A stretch of DNA of 64,000 nt from Acidobacteriota bacterium (GCA_039683095.1 JBDKSB010000004.1:1-64000), one strand, 5' to 3'; counted from the stretch's first letter, positions 29,721 to 40,800 are shown. Translations and numbers: made by a program. Notes: generated from the letters alone by a model not told the origin.

Positions 29721-31373
29721 ATGAGAGCGACACCGTTCCGCCTGATCGCGACGGCGGCCCTGGCCGCCGTTCTCGCCGCCGCCCTGGCCGCCCAGGACCT
29801 CAACGACCTGATGAAGCCTCAGCCGGGGCGGAGCATGCGGGCTTCGACCGGCGACCTGACCGAGAACGAGGACGCCATCCACCTCGACAAGGGCGAAAGC
29901 CGGACCATCATACTCCAGGGGCCGGGGAAGATCGAGCACATCTGGTTCATCGCCAGCTCGATGGACATCCGCTACCCGCGGGCCGTTGTTCTGCGGGTCT
30001 ATTGGGACGGCTCGCCCGTCCCCTCGGTCGAGACGCCGGTCGGCGACTTCTTCGGCGTCGGCAACGGCATGCGGGCCGACATCGACTCCCTGCCGGTCAA
30101 GGCCAGCTCGTTCGGCCGCGGCTACAACTGCTACTGGCCGATGCCGTTCCGCCGGGAGGCCCGCATCGTCGTGACGAACGAGTCCGACAGGGAACCGGCC
30201 GGGATCTTCTACCAGGTCGACTGGGTCAAGTGGGACCAGGCGCCGGAGGACCTGCTGTACTTCCACGCCCGTTACCATCAGGAATACCCGCCGCAGATGG
30301 GCCAGCCCTACACGGTCTTCGTCGGCGAGGGGCGCGGCCACTACGTCGGCACCGTCCTGTCCTCCCAGAACGCCATCGGGCACTGGTACGGCGAAGGCGA
30401 CGATTTCTTCTACATCGACGGCGAGAAGCAGCCGTCCATCCTGGGCACGGGGACGGAGGACTATTTCAACGACGCCTGGAACATGCGCGTCCACTCGACC
30501 CTGTTCACGGGCTGCACCGTGTTCGAGCCCCGGGGCATCGACGCCCGGATCACCGCCTATCGCTGGCACGTCGCCGACCCCATCCTCTTCAGCAAGTCCC
30601 TGCGGTTCGAGATCGAACGAAAAAGCATCATCATGAACGCCGCGGGCCAGGTCGTCGACGATTTCAAGCCGCGCCCCGACCACTGGTCTTCCGTGGCCTA
30701 CTGGTACCAGGACGGGATCGCCAGGCCGTGGTGTCCCTTCCCGCCCTACCGGGAGCGGGTCAACCCCGAGATCGTCCTCCACCTGCCCAAGGTCGCGGCC
30801 ACGATGACGCATTCCCCTGGCGTCGAGCTTCAGGTCCTGCCCTACAACCGGGCCACCTGGACCAAGCCCTGGTTCCGGGTCCGGAACGACGCCGTCGGGT
30901 CGTGGGTCGAGATCCCCTTCGATATCAAGGAGAAGGGGCGTTATTCGATGTCCCTGTTCCAGACCCTGCGCGAGGACCAGGGGATCTGGAAGGTCCTCGT
31001 CGACGGCCGCGAGATCTACGACGCCGGCGAGTCCCAGATCTCCGGCAACTACAGCATCGACGAGGTCGCGCTGATCCCGAAGTCGAAGATCAACAAGGTC
31101 CTCGACTTTTACAATATCTATAAGAAGAACGAGCACGAGGACTACACCTGGGGCCAGGGGCGCGAACGCAAGATCGGCCTGTTCGAGTTTGCGCCGGGCA
31201 GGCACACGCTCCGGCTCGTCTGCATCGGCGCCAACCCCTCGGCCGTCGACGCGGAGACCGGCAAGCCCGGGTACAATATGGCCGCCGACATCCTGTCCCT
31301 GCGGAAGCTCCCCTTTGAGCACACGGACGAGTGGATCGACCAGGTGCTCAAGCTGGAAAAGGGCCGTATATAG
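29721..31373 (+). CDS. exported GH172 (DUF2961) glycosidase, tandem copy 2
   Basis: 550 residues, signal peptide (LIATAALAAVLAAALAAQ). It aligns along its full length with the preceding gene (GPGKIEHIWFIASSMDIRYPRAVVLRVYWDG; SVAYWYQDGIARPWCPFPPYRERVNPEIVLHLP), with the catalytic pair Glu225 (WYGEGDD) and Glu246 (GTGTEDYF). Enough residues differ in loops such as DDFKPRPD and NKVLDFYNIYKKNEHED that the pair may have diverged in specificity. GGAGG lies upstream of the start and the spacing to copy 1 is 25 bp. The two are almost certainly cotranscribed. Confidence 0.88.
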   Translation: MRATPFRLIATAALAAVLAAALAAQDLNDLMKPQPGRSMRASTGDLTENEDAIHLDKGESRTIILQGPGKIEHIWFIASSMDIRYPRAVVLRVYWDGSPVPSVETPVGDFFGVGNGMRADIDSLPVKASSFGRGYNCYWPMPFRREARIVVTNESDREPAGIFYQVDWVKWDQAPEDLLYFHARYHQEYPPQMGQPYTVFVGEGRGHYVGTVLSSQNAIGHWYGEGDDFFYIDGEKQPSILGTGTEDYFNDAWNMRVHSTLFTGCTVFEPRGIDARITAYRWHVADPILFSKSLRFEIERKSIIMNAAGQVVDDFKPRPDHWSSVAYWYQDGIARPWCPFPPYRERVNPEIVLHLPKVAATMTHSPGVELQVLPYNRATWTKPWFRVRNDAVGSWVEIPFDIKEKGRYSMSLFQTLREDQGIWKVLVDGREIYDAGESQISGNYSIDEVALIPKSKINKVLDFYNIYKKNEHEDYTWGQGRERKIGLFEFAPGRHTLRLVCIGANPSAVDAETGKPGYNMAADILSLRKLPFEHTDEWIDQVLKLEKGRI

Positions 31374-31415
31374 CCCTATACTCCAAGGTCGGCCTCGCAA
31401 GAAAGGACCCGATCT

Positions 31416-33500
31416 ATGCGACGTTCAGTCCCCTTCGGCCAGGTTGCCGTCCGTCTCGCGGCCGCCGGCCTGGCCGCGACCGCCCTGCTGAGCCTGGCTC
31501 CCCTCTTCCCGCAGACGAAGCCCTCGGCCCTGCCCGAGCGCTACCGGGCCTGGCTCGATGAGGACGTCGTCTACATCGTCACGCCCAACGAGCGCAGCGT
31601 TTTCCTCGATCTTTCGACCGACCGCCAGAGAGACCTCTTCATCGAGGCTTTCTGGAAGCACCGCGATCCGTCCCCGGGCACGGACGCGAACGAGGCCCGC
31701 GACGAGCACCAAAGGCGACTGGCCTACGTCAATCGCATGTACCGGGGCGCCGGCAAGCCGGGCTGGCAGACTGACCGGGGAAAGGTCTATCTCATCCTCG
31801 GTCCGCCGCGGACCGCGCGATCGTTCCCCGGCATCTCGACCGTCTATGAATCAGAGGTCTGGTCCTACGAGGGCCTCGAGACCCCCGGCATCCCGACGGA
31901 CATCAATCTGCTTTTTTTCAAGAAGAACGGCATGGGCGACCTGGTCCTCTACGACCCGGCCGGGGACGGCCCCTGGAGCCTGATGTCCAATTACGAGGGC
32001 GACACCGGACAATACCTAGATTCCTACGAAGCATTGAGCCTGATCGAGCCCGAGCTGGCCAAGGCCTCGATCTCCTTCGTCCCGGGCGAGACGGTCGTGC
32101 ACATGCCATCCCTCATGTCGATGACCATCCTGCAGAACCTCGACTCCGCCGCCTACCGGGCGGTCGAGGATACGTACGCCCGGAAATTCCGCGAATACAA
32201 GGACGTCGTCGAGGTCGAATACACGGCCAACTACATCGACAGCGGCTCGATGCTCCAGGTCCTTCAGGATGCGTCCGGGACGTCCTTTGTCCACTACCTG
32301 ATCGAGCCGGCGGGCGTCTCCGTGGGCAGCGCCCAGAGCCGGGTCACGACGGACCTGGTCTTCAACGGCATCCTGACTGACCGCCTGGGCCGGACCGTCT
32401 TCCAGTTCGAGAAGAAGGTCCCGCTCAGCTTCACCGCCGAGCAGTTCGAGAAACTGCGGCAGCGGCCGCTCAGTTTCTCGGGCATCTTCCCCGTCTTGCC
32501 CGGCGAATACCGGCTGGCAGTCCTGATGAAGAACGCCGTCTCCAAGGAGTTCACCTCCCTCGAGCGGACGATCAAGGTCGAGGCCGCCGGGGCGGCGCCG
32601 CGGCTCTCGCCGCTCATCCTCGCGTTCAACGCCGCCCGCCTGTCGCCGGCACCGGCCGGTCCCAAGCCCTATGTGGTGCGGGACCTTCAGCTCTATTGCC
32701 AGCCGGGCGACACGTTCCTGACAAGGGAGCGTCTTTATGCCCATACGCAGGCCCTCGGCCTGTCCCCGCAGATGCGTTCGAGCGGAAGCCTCAGGTTCAC
32801 GCTGGAATCGGACGAGGGAATCGTCGCGGCCAAGGTCCAGCCGCTGGCCCGTCCGGGCGACATCGACTTCGTCGAGGTCTTCCCGCTGGAGACGGTCAAG
32901 CCGGGATACTACCGGATCGTCGCCGCGCTCCTCGACGGGAACGGGCAGGAGATCGGCCGGCAAATCAAGGACTTCCAAGTTTCGGGGGTGGGCTATCTCC
33001 CGAGGCCCTGGGTGATCAGCCAATCCGTAATGGACGGCGCGCCGGCGTCGCTCACCGACAACATCCTGGGACGTCAATGGGCCGCCGCCGGCGATCAAGC
33101 CAGGGCCGCCGTTCTTCTTGAGCGCGCCTGCAGGGCCAGCCCGGGTATCCGCTCGTTCGCTCTCGACCTGGCCCGGACGTACCTCGTCCAGAAGCGGATG
33201 AGCGACGTCCTGGCCGTCCTCGAGCCCTACGTGCCGGAGGCGGAGAAGGATTTCGATCTCGGCTGCCTCCTGGCGGACGCGCGCCGGATCCTGGGACGGC
33301 ACGCCGAGGCCCTCGAACTCTATCAGGCGCTTCTTTCGTCCTTCGGCCTGAACGCCCGGGTGCTCAACGGCATTGCCGAGAGCCGGCTCAGCCTCGGCGA
33401 CCGGGCCGCGGCGATCGCCGCGTGGAAGAAGTCGCTGGAGATCGATCCCTCACAGGCGACCCTCAAGGACCGCATTGCCGAGGCCGAGAAACGCCGCTAG
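31416..33500 (+). CDS. exported GWxTD-domain protein with C-terminal tetratricopeptide-like repeats
   Basis: 694 residues with a signal peptide. Residues 40-170 form the GWxTD domain: WLDEDVVYIVTPNERSVFLDLSTDRQRDLFIEAFWKHRDP, then GWQTDRGKVYLILGPP. This domain is almost confined to Acidobacteria, Aminicenantes, Bacteroidetes and related phyla, and its function is unknown. A beta-rich middle part follows. The last 160 residues read as TPR-like helices (AAVLLERACRASPGIRSFALDLARTYLVQKRMSDVLAVLEPYV, AEALELYQALLSSFG). It follows the GH172 pair by 42 bp. A role in cell-envelope assembly is often guessed for such proteins; nothing here proves it. Confidence 0.85.
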   Translation: MRRSVPFGQVAVRLAAAGLAATALLSLAPLFPQTKPSALPERYRAWLDEDVVYIVTPNERSVFLDLSTDRQRDLFIEAFWKHRDPSPGTDANEARDEHQRRLAYVNRMYRGAGKPGWQTDRGKVYLILGPPRTARSFPGISTVYESEVWSYEGLETPGIPTDINLLFFKKNGMGDLVLYDPAGDGPWSLMSNYEGDTGQYLDSYEALSLIEPELAKASISFVPGETVVHMPSLMSMTILQNLDSAAYRAVEDTYARKFREYKDVVEVEYTANYIDSGSMLQVLQDASGTSFVHYLIEPAGVSVGSAQSRVTTDLVFNGILTDRLGRTVFQFEKKVPLSFTAEQFEKLRQRPLSFSGIFPVLPGEYRLAVLMKNAVSKEFTSLERTIKVEAAGAAPRLSPLILAFNAARLSPAPAGPKPYVVRDLQLYCQPGDTFLTRERLYAHTQALGLSPQMRSSGSLRFTLESDEGIVAAKVQPLARPGDIDFVEVFPLETVKPGYYRIVAALLDGNGQEIGRQIKDFQVSGVGYLPRPWVISQSVMDGAPASLTDNILGRQWAAAGDQARAAVLLERACRASPGIRSFALDLARTYLVQKRMSDVLAVLEPYVPEAEKDFDLGCLLADARRILGRHAEALELYQALLSSFGLNARVLNGIAESRLSLGDRAAAIAAWKKSLEIDPSQATLKDRIAEAEKRR

Positions 33501-33504
33501 ACCG

Positions 33505-34470
33505 CTATTTCTCTTGATATACGACGGCCAGGACGGTCCGTCCGACCGCCGCCAGGGTGTTCTTGTCGATCTTGTCCAGGGTATCGCCGGCGGTGTGCCA
33601 GCTCTTGGGGAAGCCGCCGCGCCCGGCGTCATAATCGATGATGTCGATGGTCGGGATGCGGGCAAAGCGGTTGATGTAGACGTGGTCGTCGACGAGCGGG
33701 TCGGATTCGCTCTCGATGAAGTATTTCCCCAAGCCGAGGCCGCGGGCCGTCTCCCAGACCATCTTGACGACGGCCGGGGCGAAAGACAGCGACTCCCCTT
33801 CCATCGGGAAGACCGCCCCGCGGTCACCGACCATGTCGAGCAGGATGCCGAAGCGGGCCCGGTAGCCGTCCCGGTGCGGGTTCCTGGCCCAGTACTGCGA
33901 GCCGAGGCCCCAGCTGTCCTCGGAGGAGCGGCCGCGCCAGTTGGCGTGCTCGCCGAAGTCCTCCAGGTCGAGGAGCACGATATCGACCCCGACGGCGGGC
34001 TTCCTCAGCGCGAGACACCGGGCGACCTCGAGCAGGACCCCGGCGCCGCTGGCGCCGTCGTTGGCGCCCATGACCGGCCGGAAATGGTTGGCCGGATCGG
34101 GGTCGTGGTCCGCGAACGGCCGGGAGTCCCAGTGGGCGCAGAGCAGGACCCGGTCCCCGGCCCCCGCGTTGAACGAGGCGACGATGTTCTTCCCCTCGAG
34201 GGGCCGCCCGTCGAAGGCCCGGGCCTTGAACTCCTGGACGACGACGTCGGGCGTCCACTGCCGCAGCGTCTTGACGAACCATTCGGCGCAGGCGGCGTGC
34301 GCCGGCGTGCCGGGCACGCGCGGCCCGAGATCGACCTGGGCTTTCACGAAGCCGTAAGCCGAGGCCGCGTCGAACTCCGCTTTGGCCGCTTTGATCCCCG
34401 GCTGGCTGCCGCAGGAAAGAGCGGCGGCCACGAGACAGACGATGGTGACAGGAAATGCTCTGCTGATCAT
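33505..34470 (-). CDS. M28 family zinc aminopeptidase lipoprotein
   Basis: 321 residues from the ATG at 34470. The signal ends in a lipobox-like LSC (VCLVAAALSC), so a lipoprotein is likely. The M28 zinc site is visible in order: AHWDSRPF, GANDGASG, DLEDFGE, LDMVGD and SWHTAGD. It is the size of a bacterial glutaminyl-cyclase/aminopeptidase type M28 protein; DSWGLGSQYWARNP fits that group. The longer open frame upstream (MGSNLFDP...) lacks support. No Shine-Dalgarno is seen, but TATAAT lies nine bases before the ATG, which suggests a leaderless mRNA. It converges on the GWxTD gene with a 4 bp gap between stops. Confidence 0.9.
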   Translation of the reverse strand: MISRAFPVTIVCLVAAALSCGSQPGIKAAKAEFDAASAYGFVKAQVDLGPRVPGTPAHAACAEWFVKTLRQWTPDVVVQEFKARAFDGRPLEGKNIVASFNAGAGDRVLLCAHWDSRPFADHDPDPANHFRPVMGANDGASGAGVLLEVARCLALRKPAVGVDIVLLDLEDFGEHANWRGRSSEDSWGLGSQYWARNPHRDGYRARFGILLDMVGDRGAVFPMEGESLSFAPAVVKMVWETARGLGLGKYFIESESDPLVDDHVYINRFARIPTIDIIDYDAGRGGFPKSWHTAGDTLDKIDKNTLAAVGRTVLAVVYQEK

Positions 34471-34479
34471 CGTGAGGAC

Positions 34480-34485
34480 ATTATA
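34480..34485 (-). promoter_or_regulatory. -10 element of the M28 peptidase gene
   Basis: TATAAT on the minus strand, nine bases before the ATG at 34470. Transcription would start about two bases before the start codon. No convincing -35 at the right distance. Confidence 0.45.
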
Positions 34486-34557
34486 CCTTTTTGCCGGGCA
34501 AGAGGGACAGCCCCCTGCCGGCCCGAAGGGGTCGAAGAGGTTTGACCCCATCTTGGT

Positions 34558-34585
34558 TTGACCCTCCCGCTGTTTTATCTATAAT
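34558..34585 (+). promoter_or_regulatory. promoter of the VPS10/BNR protein gene
   Basis: TTGACC at 34558-34563 and a perfect TATAAT at 34580-34585, with a 16-base spacer, 37 bp upstream of the start. A second GTTTGACC lies 19 bases further upstream, giving a direct repeat around the -35. Confidence 0.65.
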
Positions 34586-34622
34586 TTGGCCTATCGCTAT
34601 TCTCCCCTCCAAGGAGGTCGGC

Positions 34623-37600
34623 ATGAAGATCGGCGTTCGGACGGCCCTGCGGCTCTCCCTCGTCCTGGTCCTGATCACGGCGTTCAGCGGGGCGGTCGCC
34701 TCACCCCAGTCTCCCCAGTCGTCACAGGCGGCCCAGGCCCCCCAAGCCGCGCCTTCCGCCGGCCCGGACGCGGCGGCCCTGACCCGGCACCTGCGCTGGC
34801 GCTCGATCGGGCCGGCCAACATGGTCGGCCGCATCTCCGATTTCGAGGCCCTGGACAGCGACTTCTCCCAGGTCCTCGTCGCCACCGCCTCGGGCGGCGT
34901 CTTCAAGTCCGTCAACGCCGGGACGACCTGGGAGCCGATCTTCGACCGCTACGGCGCGGCCTCCATCGGCGACGTCGCCTTCTTTCAGAAGGACCCCGAC
35001 ATCATCTGGGTCGGCACGGGCGAGGAATGCGTGCGCAACAGCGTCGCCTGGGGCGACGGCGTCTACAAGTCGACCGACGGCGGCAAGACCTTCGCCCGCA
35101 TGGGCCTCGAAACGACCCAGACGATCGGCCGCGTCATCACCCATCCGACGGATCCGAACATCGTCTACGTCGCCGCCTCCGGCCATCCCTGGGGCTACAC
35201 CGGCGACCGCGGCCTGTTCAAGACGACCGACGGCGGCGCCACCTGGACCAAGCTCGCCGGCGGCCTGCCCAACGACGGCAAGACCGGGGCCATCGACCTG
35301 GTCATGCACCCGACCGACCCCGAGACCCTCTATGTCTCCTTCTGGCAGCGGCTCCGCCGGCCCTGGCGCTTCGACTCCGGCGGGCCGAACTCTGGCATCT
35401 TCAAGACGAACGACGGCGGCGCCACCTGGACCAGGCTCGTCCAAGGCCTGCCTTCGGGCCCGCTCGGCCGCATCGGCCTGGCCGTCTCCCGCTCGAACCC
35501 GCAGGTCCTGGAGGCCATCGTCGAGGCCCCCTTCCAGCCCCAGCCGACCATCCGCCAGGGGGGCGAATCCAAGCCCAACCCCGACTACGAGGACATGACC
35601 AAGCTCGGCAGCGGCGTCTACCGCTCCGAGGACGGCGGCGCCACCTGGAAGTTCATGAGCCGGCCGAACAACCGGCCGTTCTATTACAGCCACATCTATA
35701 TCAATCCCCTCGAGGACAAGTGGGTCTACTCCCTGGCCACGGCCATGAGCTTCTCCGCCGACGGCGGCAAGACCTGGAGCCCGATCGGCGGCCTCCATCC
35801 CGACTTCCACGCGCTCTGGCTCGACCCGGCGAACAAGAACCGCTTCTACGTCGGCCAGGACGGCGGCGCCTCGCTGACCTACGACCACGGCAAGACCTGG
35901 GTCTTCTTCGACAACTTCACCGCGGCCCAGTTCTACGCCCTCAGCGCCGACATGCGCGACCCCTACTACGTCTACGGCGGCCTCCAGGACAACGGCACCT
36001 GGGGCGGCCCGTCCATGCACCGCGAGGGCCAGATCCTGACCGATTTCTGGTACAACATCGGCGGCGGGGACGGCTTCCACACCCAGAACGACCCGCAGGA
36101 CTGGCGGACGGCCTACGGCGAGAGCCAGGGCGGCGAGATCCAGCGCGTCAACGTCGAGACGCGCGAGGCCAAGCGGATCAAGCCGGGCCCGGCGAACATC
36201 GTCAACTACAAGGACTTCTATCCGCCGGCCCCGCCGGAGAAGAAGGCCCCCGCGGCCAGGCCGGCGCTCAAGCCCCGGTCGAAACCGGCCGCCAGGCCGG
36301 GCATCCCGGCCCAGCCAGCGGGACAGGAGGCCGGCGGGCCGCCCTCGATGCGGCAGCCCCAGACTGCCCTGCGCTTCAACTGGTCGTCGCCCATCGTCCT
36401 CTCGCCCCATAATCCGGAGACGGTCTACATCGGCGGCCAGCACCTGTTCCGGTCCGTCGACCGGGGCGACCACTGGATGATCATCAGCCCCGACCTGACG
36501 ACGAACGACAGCTCCAAGTACGCCCCCAAGAATCCGCCGGACGGGCCCGGGCCGACGGGCGGCCTGACGCCGGACGTAACCGGCGCCGAGACCTTCTGCA
36601 CCATCATCACCGTCTCCGAGTCGCCGCGCGTCCCCGGCCTCATCTGGGTCGGCACCGACGACGGCAACGTCCAGCTGACCCGCAACGGCGGCAACGCCTG
36701 GACCAACGTCCGGCCGAACATCAAGGGCCTGCCCTCGGGCCTGTGGTGCAGCCGGGTCGAGGCCTCGCATTTCGACGAGGCCGTCTGCTACGCGACCTTC
36801 GACGGCCATCGCTCGGACGACTTCCACCCCTATGTCTTCAGGACGGCCGACTTCGGCGAGACCTGGACGGCCATCTCCGCCGGGATCCCGGACGGCCAGC
36901 CGGTCTACGTCATCCGCGAGGACCCGGTCAATAAGAACCTGCTCTTCCTGGGCACGGAGTTCGGCGTCTTCTTCAGCCGCGACGCCGGCGCCGCCTGGTC
37001 CAGCCTGCTCCTAAACATGCCCACCGTCGCCTTCCACGACCTCCTTGTCCATCCCCGCGACGGCGACCTAATCGCCGCGACGCACGGCCGCGGGCTGTGG
37101 ATCCTCGACGATATCTCCGCCCTGCGCAAGGCCACCGACAGCGTCCTCGGCCAGGACGCGGCGCTCTTCGAGCCGGCCAAGCCGGGCACGCGCTGGCTGC
37201 GCATCCAGCGCGGCGGCTACGGCCGCGGCGATCTGTACTTCAAGGGCGAGAACCCGCCGGAGGGGGCCCTCATCGCCTATTATCTCAAGGATAAAGCCGA
37301 GGCCTCGGCGACGCTGGAGATCGCCGATCCCGCGGGCGCCCTGAAGACGACCTTTCTCCTCGAGGGCGCCGGGCCGGGCATCAACCGCCTGGCCTGGGAC
37401 CTGCGCTTCGACCCGACCGCGGCCACGGTCCAGTCCCTGGTCCTCAATATCAAGCGGCAGATCGACACGGCCCTTCTCCGGGCCGGCCTCGCCGACGAGC
37501 AGAAGGCCTCCCTGAAACAGGCCCTGGCCGACCTCGACCGGTGGGGCACGAACTTCCGCAAGGTCGCCGAGATCCAGCGCCGGGTCCTGGCCGTCATCCT

Positions 37601-37754
37601 GCCCGGCGGCGGGATGTACGGCGGCATGGGCATGCGCGGCATGGGCGGGCCGCAGGCGGAGCCCGGCACCTACACCGTCAAGCTGACGGTCGGCGGCAAG
37701 GCCTACGCGGGCAAGGTCGCCGTCCGGCTCGACCCGATGCTCGAAGGGAAATAG
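34623..37754 (+). CDS. large exported VPS10/BNR-repeat protein (sortilin-like)
   Basis: 1043 residues from ATG 34623 (AAGGAGG upstream), signal peptide (LSLVLVLITAFSGAVAS). Most of the protein is a multi-bladed propeller made of Asp-box repeats (DGGATW, DGGKTW, NGGNAW), as in sortilin/VPS10 and xyloglucanase-like proteins, beginning LRWRSIGPANMVGRISD. A Pro/Ala/Lys-rich linker of about 50 residues (KKAPAARPALKPRSKPA) interrupts it near residue 545. A Gly/Met-rich patch (GGGMYGGMGMRGMGG) precedes a C-terminal beta domain. The 34 bp between its stop and the terminator arms are empty. It faces a paralogue of similar size. Proteins of this kind are common in Acidobacteria-like bacteria; glycosidase activity is suspected by fold only. 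Confidence 0.85.
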   Translation: MKIGVRTALRLSLVLVLITAFSGAVASPQSPQSSQAAQAPQAAPSAGPDAAALTRHLRWRSIGPANMVGRISDFEALDSDFSQVLVATASGGVFKSVNAGTTWEPIFDRYGAASIGDVAFFQKDPDIIWVGTGEECVRNSVAWGDGVYKSTDGGKTFARMGLETTQTIGRVITHPTDPNIVYVAASGHPWGYTGDRGLFKTTDGGATWTKLAGGLPNDGKTGAIDLVMHPTDPETLYVSFWQRLRRPWRFDSGGPNSGIFKTNDGGATWTRLVQGLPSGPLGRIGLAVSRSNPQVLEAIVEAPFQPQPTIRQGGESKPNPDYEDMTKLGSGVYRSEDGGATWKFMSRPNNRPFYYSHIYINPLEDKWVYSLATAMSFSADGGKTWSPIGGLHPDFHALWLDPANKNRFYVGQDGGASLTYDHGKTWVFFDNFTAAQFYALSADMRDPYYVYGGLQDNGTWGGPSMHREGQILTDFWYNIGGGDGFHTQNDPQDWRTAYGESQGGEIQRVNVETREAKRIKPGPANIVNYKDFYPPAPPEKKAPAARPALKPRSKPAARPGIPAQPAGQEAGGPPSMRQPQTALRFNWSSPIVLSPHNPETVYIGGQHLFRSVDRGDHWMIISPDLTTNDSSKYAPKNPPDGPGPTGGLTPDVTGAETFCTIITVSESPRVPGLIWVGTDDGNVQLTRNGGNAWTNVRPNIKGLPSGLWCSRVEASHFDEAVCYATFDGHRSDDFHPYVFRTADFGETWTAISAGIPDGQPVYVIREDPVNKNLLFLGTEFGVFFSRDAGAAWSSLLLNMPTVAFHDLLVHPRDGDLIAATHGRGLWILDDISALRKATDSVLGQDAALFEPAKPGTRWLRIQRGGYGRGDLYFKGENPPEGALIAYYLKDKAEASATLEIADPAGALKTTFLLEGAGPGINRLAWDLRFDPTAATVQSLVLNIKRQIDTALLRAGLADEQKASLKQALADLDRWGTNFRKVAEIQRRVLAVILPGGGMYGGMGMRGMGGPQAEPGTYTVKLTVGGKAYAGKVAVRLDPMLEGK

Positions 37755-37762
37755 AAACGGGA

Positions 37763-37793
37763 GGGGGCGCCCGCCGAGGGGCGCCCCCTTTTT
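37763..37793 (+). terminator. intrinsic terminator between the two VPS10/BNR genes
   Basis: A 9-bp perfect stem GGGGGCGCC / GGCGCCCCC (37763-37771 and 37780-37788) followed by TTTTT at 37789-37793. It lies eight bases after the stop of the plus-strand gene. The T run is on the plus strand only. Confidence 0.9.
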
Positions 37794-37825
37794 ACGATCG
37801 GGCCGGCGCTCGGCCGGCGCCTATC

Positions 37826-40800
37826 TCATTGCTTGAACAAGGGGTCGGGGCTGACCTTGATCGTCTTGGTGGCGACGTCCTTGCCGTCGACGTTCAGGGT
37901 CACCTTGTAGGCGCCGTTGTCGACCTGGTTCATCCGGCCGCGCATGCCGCCGGGCCGCGGGCCGGCTTGCTGGGCCGGATCGACGCGCCTGGTCAGGTTC
38001 CAGGAGGATCTCTGGAGGCCCTTCTTGGCCGTCCCGACGACCTCCTGGATGAGCGTCCCCTCGAGGTCCTTGATGACCAGCTTGACCGACTTGGGTTCGC
38101 CATTCAGATGATAGTAGAGGGTTGCCGCCACGGGCGGGTTGTCGCACTTGGCGAACTCGCCGTACTGCTCGCCGCTCTGGATGTAGCGGTTCCAGCGGAT
38201 GACCTCCTTGGGGTCGAAGAGGTAGGCCTCCCGGGCCAGGTTCTCGGCCGTCATCTCCCTGAGCGGGGCGATGTCGGCCACGTAGATGCCGCGGCCGTAG
38301 GTGCCGATGGCCATCTCGCGGTCGCGCGCCTGGATGGCCATGTCGCGGACGATGACGTTCGGCGCCGACGTCGAGAACGGCGTCCAGGTCTTGCCCTTGT
38401 CGATGGAGACGTGGATGCCGAGGTCTCCGGAGATATAGAGGACGTTGGCGTTGTCCGGGTCCTCCTCGACGTCGAAGAGCGGGTTCTGGAGGCCGCCGGA
38501 GATGTCCTCCCAGGTCTTGCCCAGGTCATGGGTGACGAAGAGCCAGGTCCTGTCCTCGTTGTGGGTCCGGTAGCCGCTGAAGCCGGCGTAGCAGGTGTTC
38601 TCGTCGAAGCGGGACGGGACGACCCGCTTGACCCAGCGGTCGAACGGGATGAGGGCGCCCTTGGCCCCGGGCTTGGCCTTGCCGGTCCGCATGTCGTAGA
38701 AATTCGCGGTGATGTTGGTCCAGGTCACGCCGCCGTCGGGGGACATCTGGAGGTTGCCGTCGTCGGTGCCGGCCCAGTAGAGGCCGGGCTTCCTGGGCGA
38801 TTCGGCGAAAGCGTAGATCGTCGCGTACTGGAGGTTGGTCTTCCTGGCCTCGTCGAGCCTGGCCTTGTCGGCCCTGGTCAGGTCGGGGCTGATGGTCACG
38901 AAGGTGTTCGGGTCGCCGTGGCTCAGGGAGCGGTGGACGAACTGCGAGCAGATGTAGACGATGCCGGGGTTGTGGGGCGAAAGGACGATCGGGGCGTTCC
39001 ACTGGTAGCGCTGGGCCGGCATCCCCTTGGCCAGCTCGTCGGCCGTCGTCCGTTTGGCCAGCGGCGATGTCTCGCCGGTGAGGATGTTCTGGCGGCTGGA
39101 GGCGCCGAACTGGCTCTCGTAATAGACGTACTCGGGGTTCCACCAGTCGCGGACGACGTAGAAGGCGTCGCCGGTGGGAAAATAGCGCCAGTCGGCGGCG
39201 AAAACGCCCCAGGCGTTCCGGCTCTGCGACGGGCCGATCCAGGCGCCGTTGTCCTGGGTGCCGCCCATGACGTTGTAGGGCCTCTCGCTGTCGACCGCGA
39301 CGTCGTAGAACTGCTGGGCGCTGACGGTCGCCTTCTGGCTCCAGTGCTTGCCGCCGTCCCAGGTCTCGCCGCAGCCGCCGTCGTTGGCGCTCAGGATGTG
39401 GCCGGAGTTCTGCGGATCGAGCCAGAGGGCGCGGTGGTCGACGTGGAGCTTGTAGGCCCCGCTGTCCCAGCCGGTGGCCTTGAAGGTCTTGCCGCCGTCG
39501 TTGGAGACGGTCACGTTGGTGTCGCAGGCGTAGAGGACCTGGTCGTTCCGGGCGTCGACGTAGAGCCGGGCGTAGTAGCCGGCCTCGGTCTGGTTGACCA
39601 GGCCGCTGCCGCCCTGGAGCTTGTACTCGGTCTTCCTGACCCAGGTCTCGCCCAGGTCCCCGGAGCGGTAGATCACGCCGGAGCGCTTGACCGGCTCCTG
39701 GTTGCGCAGGACGCCGCCGTAGAGCATCTCCAGGACGTGGCGGTTGACGACTTGCGAGCGGCCCTTGGCCTCGCTCGAATCGGCTTTCGGGGCCTCGCGC
39801 TTCTGGAGGGACTCGATCTCGGCGACGGCCGCGACGAGGGCCTTGTTCCTGGCGTAGGCCTTGCGGGCCGCGGCGTCGAACCTGGCCAGGTCGATCCCGG
39901 ACTTCGCCAGGAAGTCCTTGTCGGCGATGATCTCGTTGAGCTTCTTGACGAGATCGGCCTCGTCGGAGGCGGCGATCGGCGTGAACTTGGGGGCCTGCCT
40001 GGCCAGCTCGGGATGGATCTTGAAGGCCTTGAACTTGCCGAAGCTCTGGCCCTCGGCGAACAGGCTGCCGCCTCCGAACCCGCCGCCGAAGCCGCCGGGG
40101 GCGCGGAAGTTGGCCGCGCCGTCGCGCTCGGCCAGGCCGAGGTTGACTTCCTCGTCGAGGCGGGCATAGACGATGTCCGGGTTCTTGGCGTAGATGGCCA
40201 GGCCGGCCCGGCCCATGTCGAGATCGACCGGCAGGCCCTGGACGAGCTTTCGCCAGGTCTTGCCGCCGTCGGTCGTCTTGTAGAGGTAGTTGCCCGGCTG
40301 GCGGTCGATGTAGGTCCAAGCCCGCCGGTAGGTCTTGTAGGCCTGGGCGATGACGACGTTGAAGTCGCGCGGGTCGACGGCGAAATCGCCGACGCCGCGG
40401 TCGTCGAGCGGCCAGAGCCGCTCCCAGGTCCTGCCGCCGTCGGCCGTCTTGTAGAAGCCGCGCTCGCAGTCCGTGGCGTTGTCGTAGAGCTTGCCCTCGG
40501 CGGCGACGTAGACGACGTCAGGGTCCTTGGGATCGACCTGGACCTTGTTGATGAAGAAGCTTCGGGTCAGGCCGACGTTCGTCCAGGTCTTGCCGCCGTC
40601 CGTCGATTTCCAGACGCCGTTGCCGTGCGAGCTGGCGCGGGCGTGCATCGGCTCGCCCGTGCCCAGGTAGAGGACGTTGTGGTCGGACGGGGCGACGGCG
40701 AGCGAGCCCATGCTCATGTTGCCGTACTTGTCGAAGATGGGCTCGAAATGGATGCCCGCGTCCTCGGTCTTCCAGACGCCGCCGCTGGCGGCCAGGACGT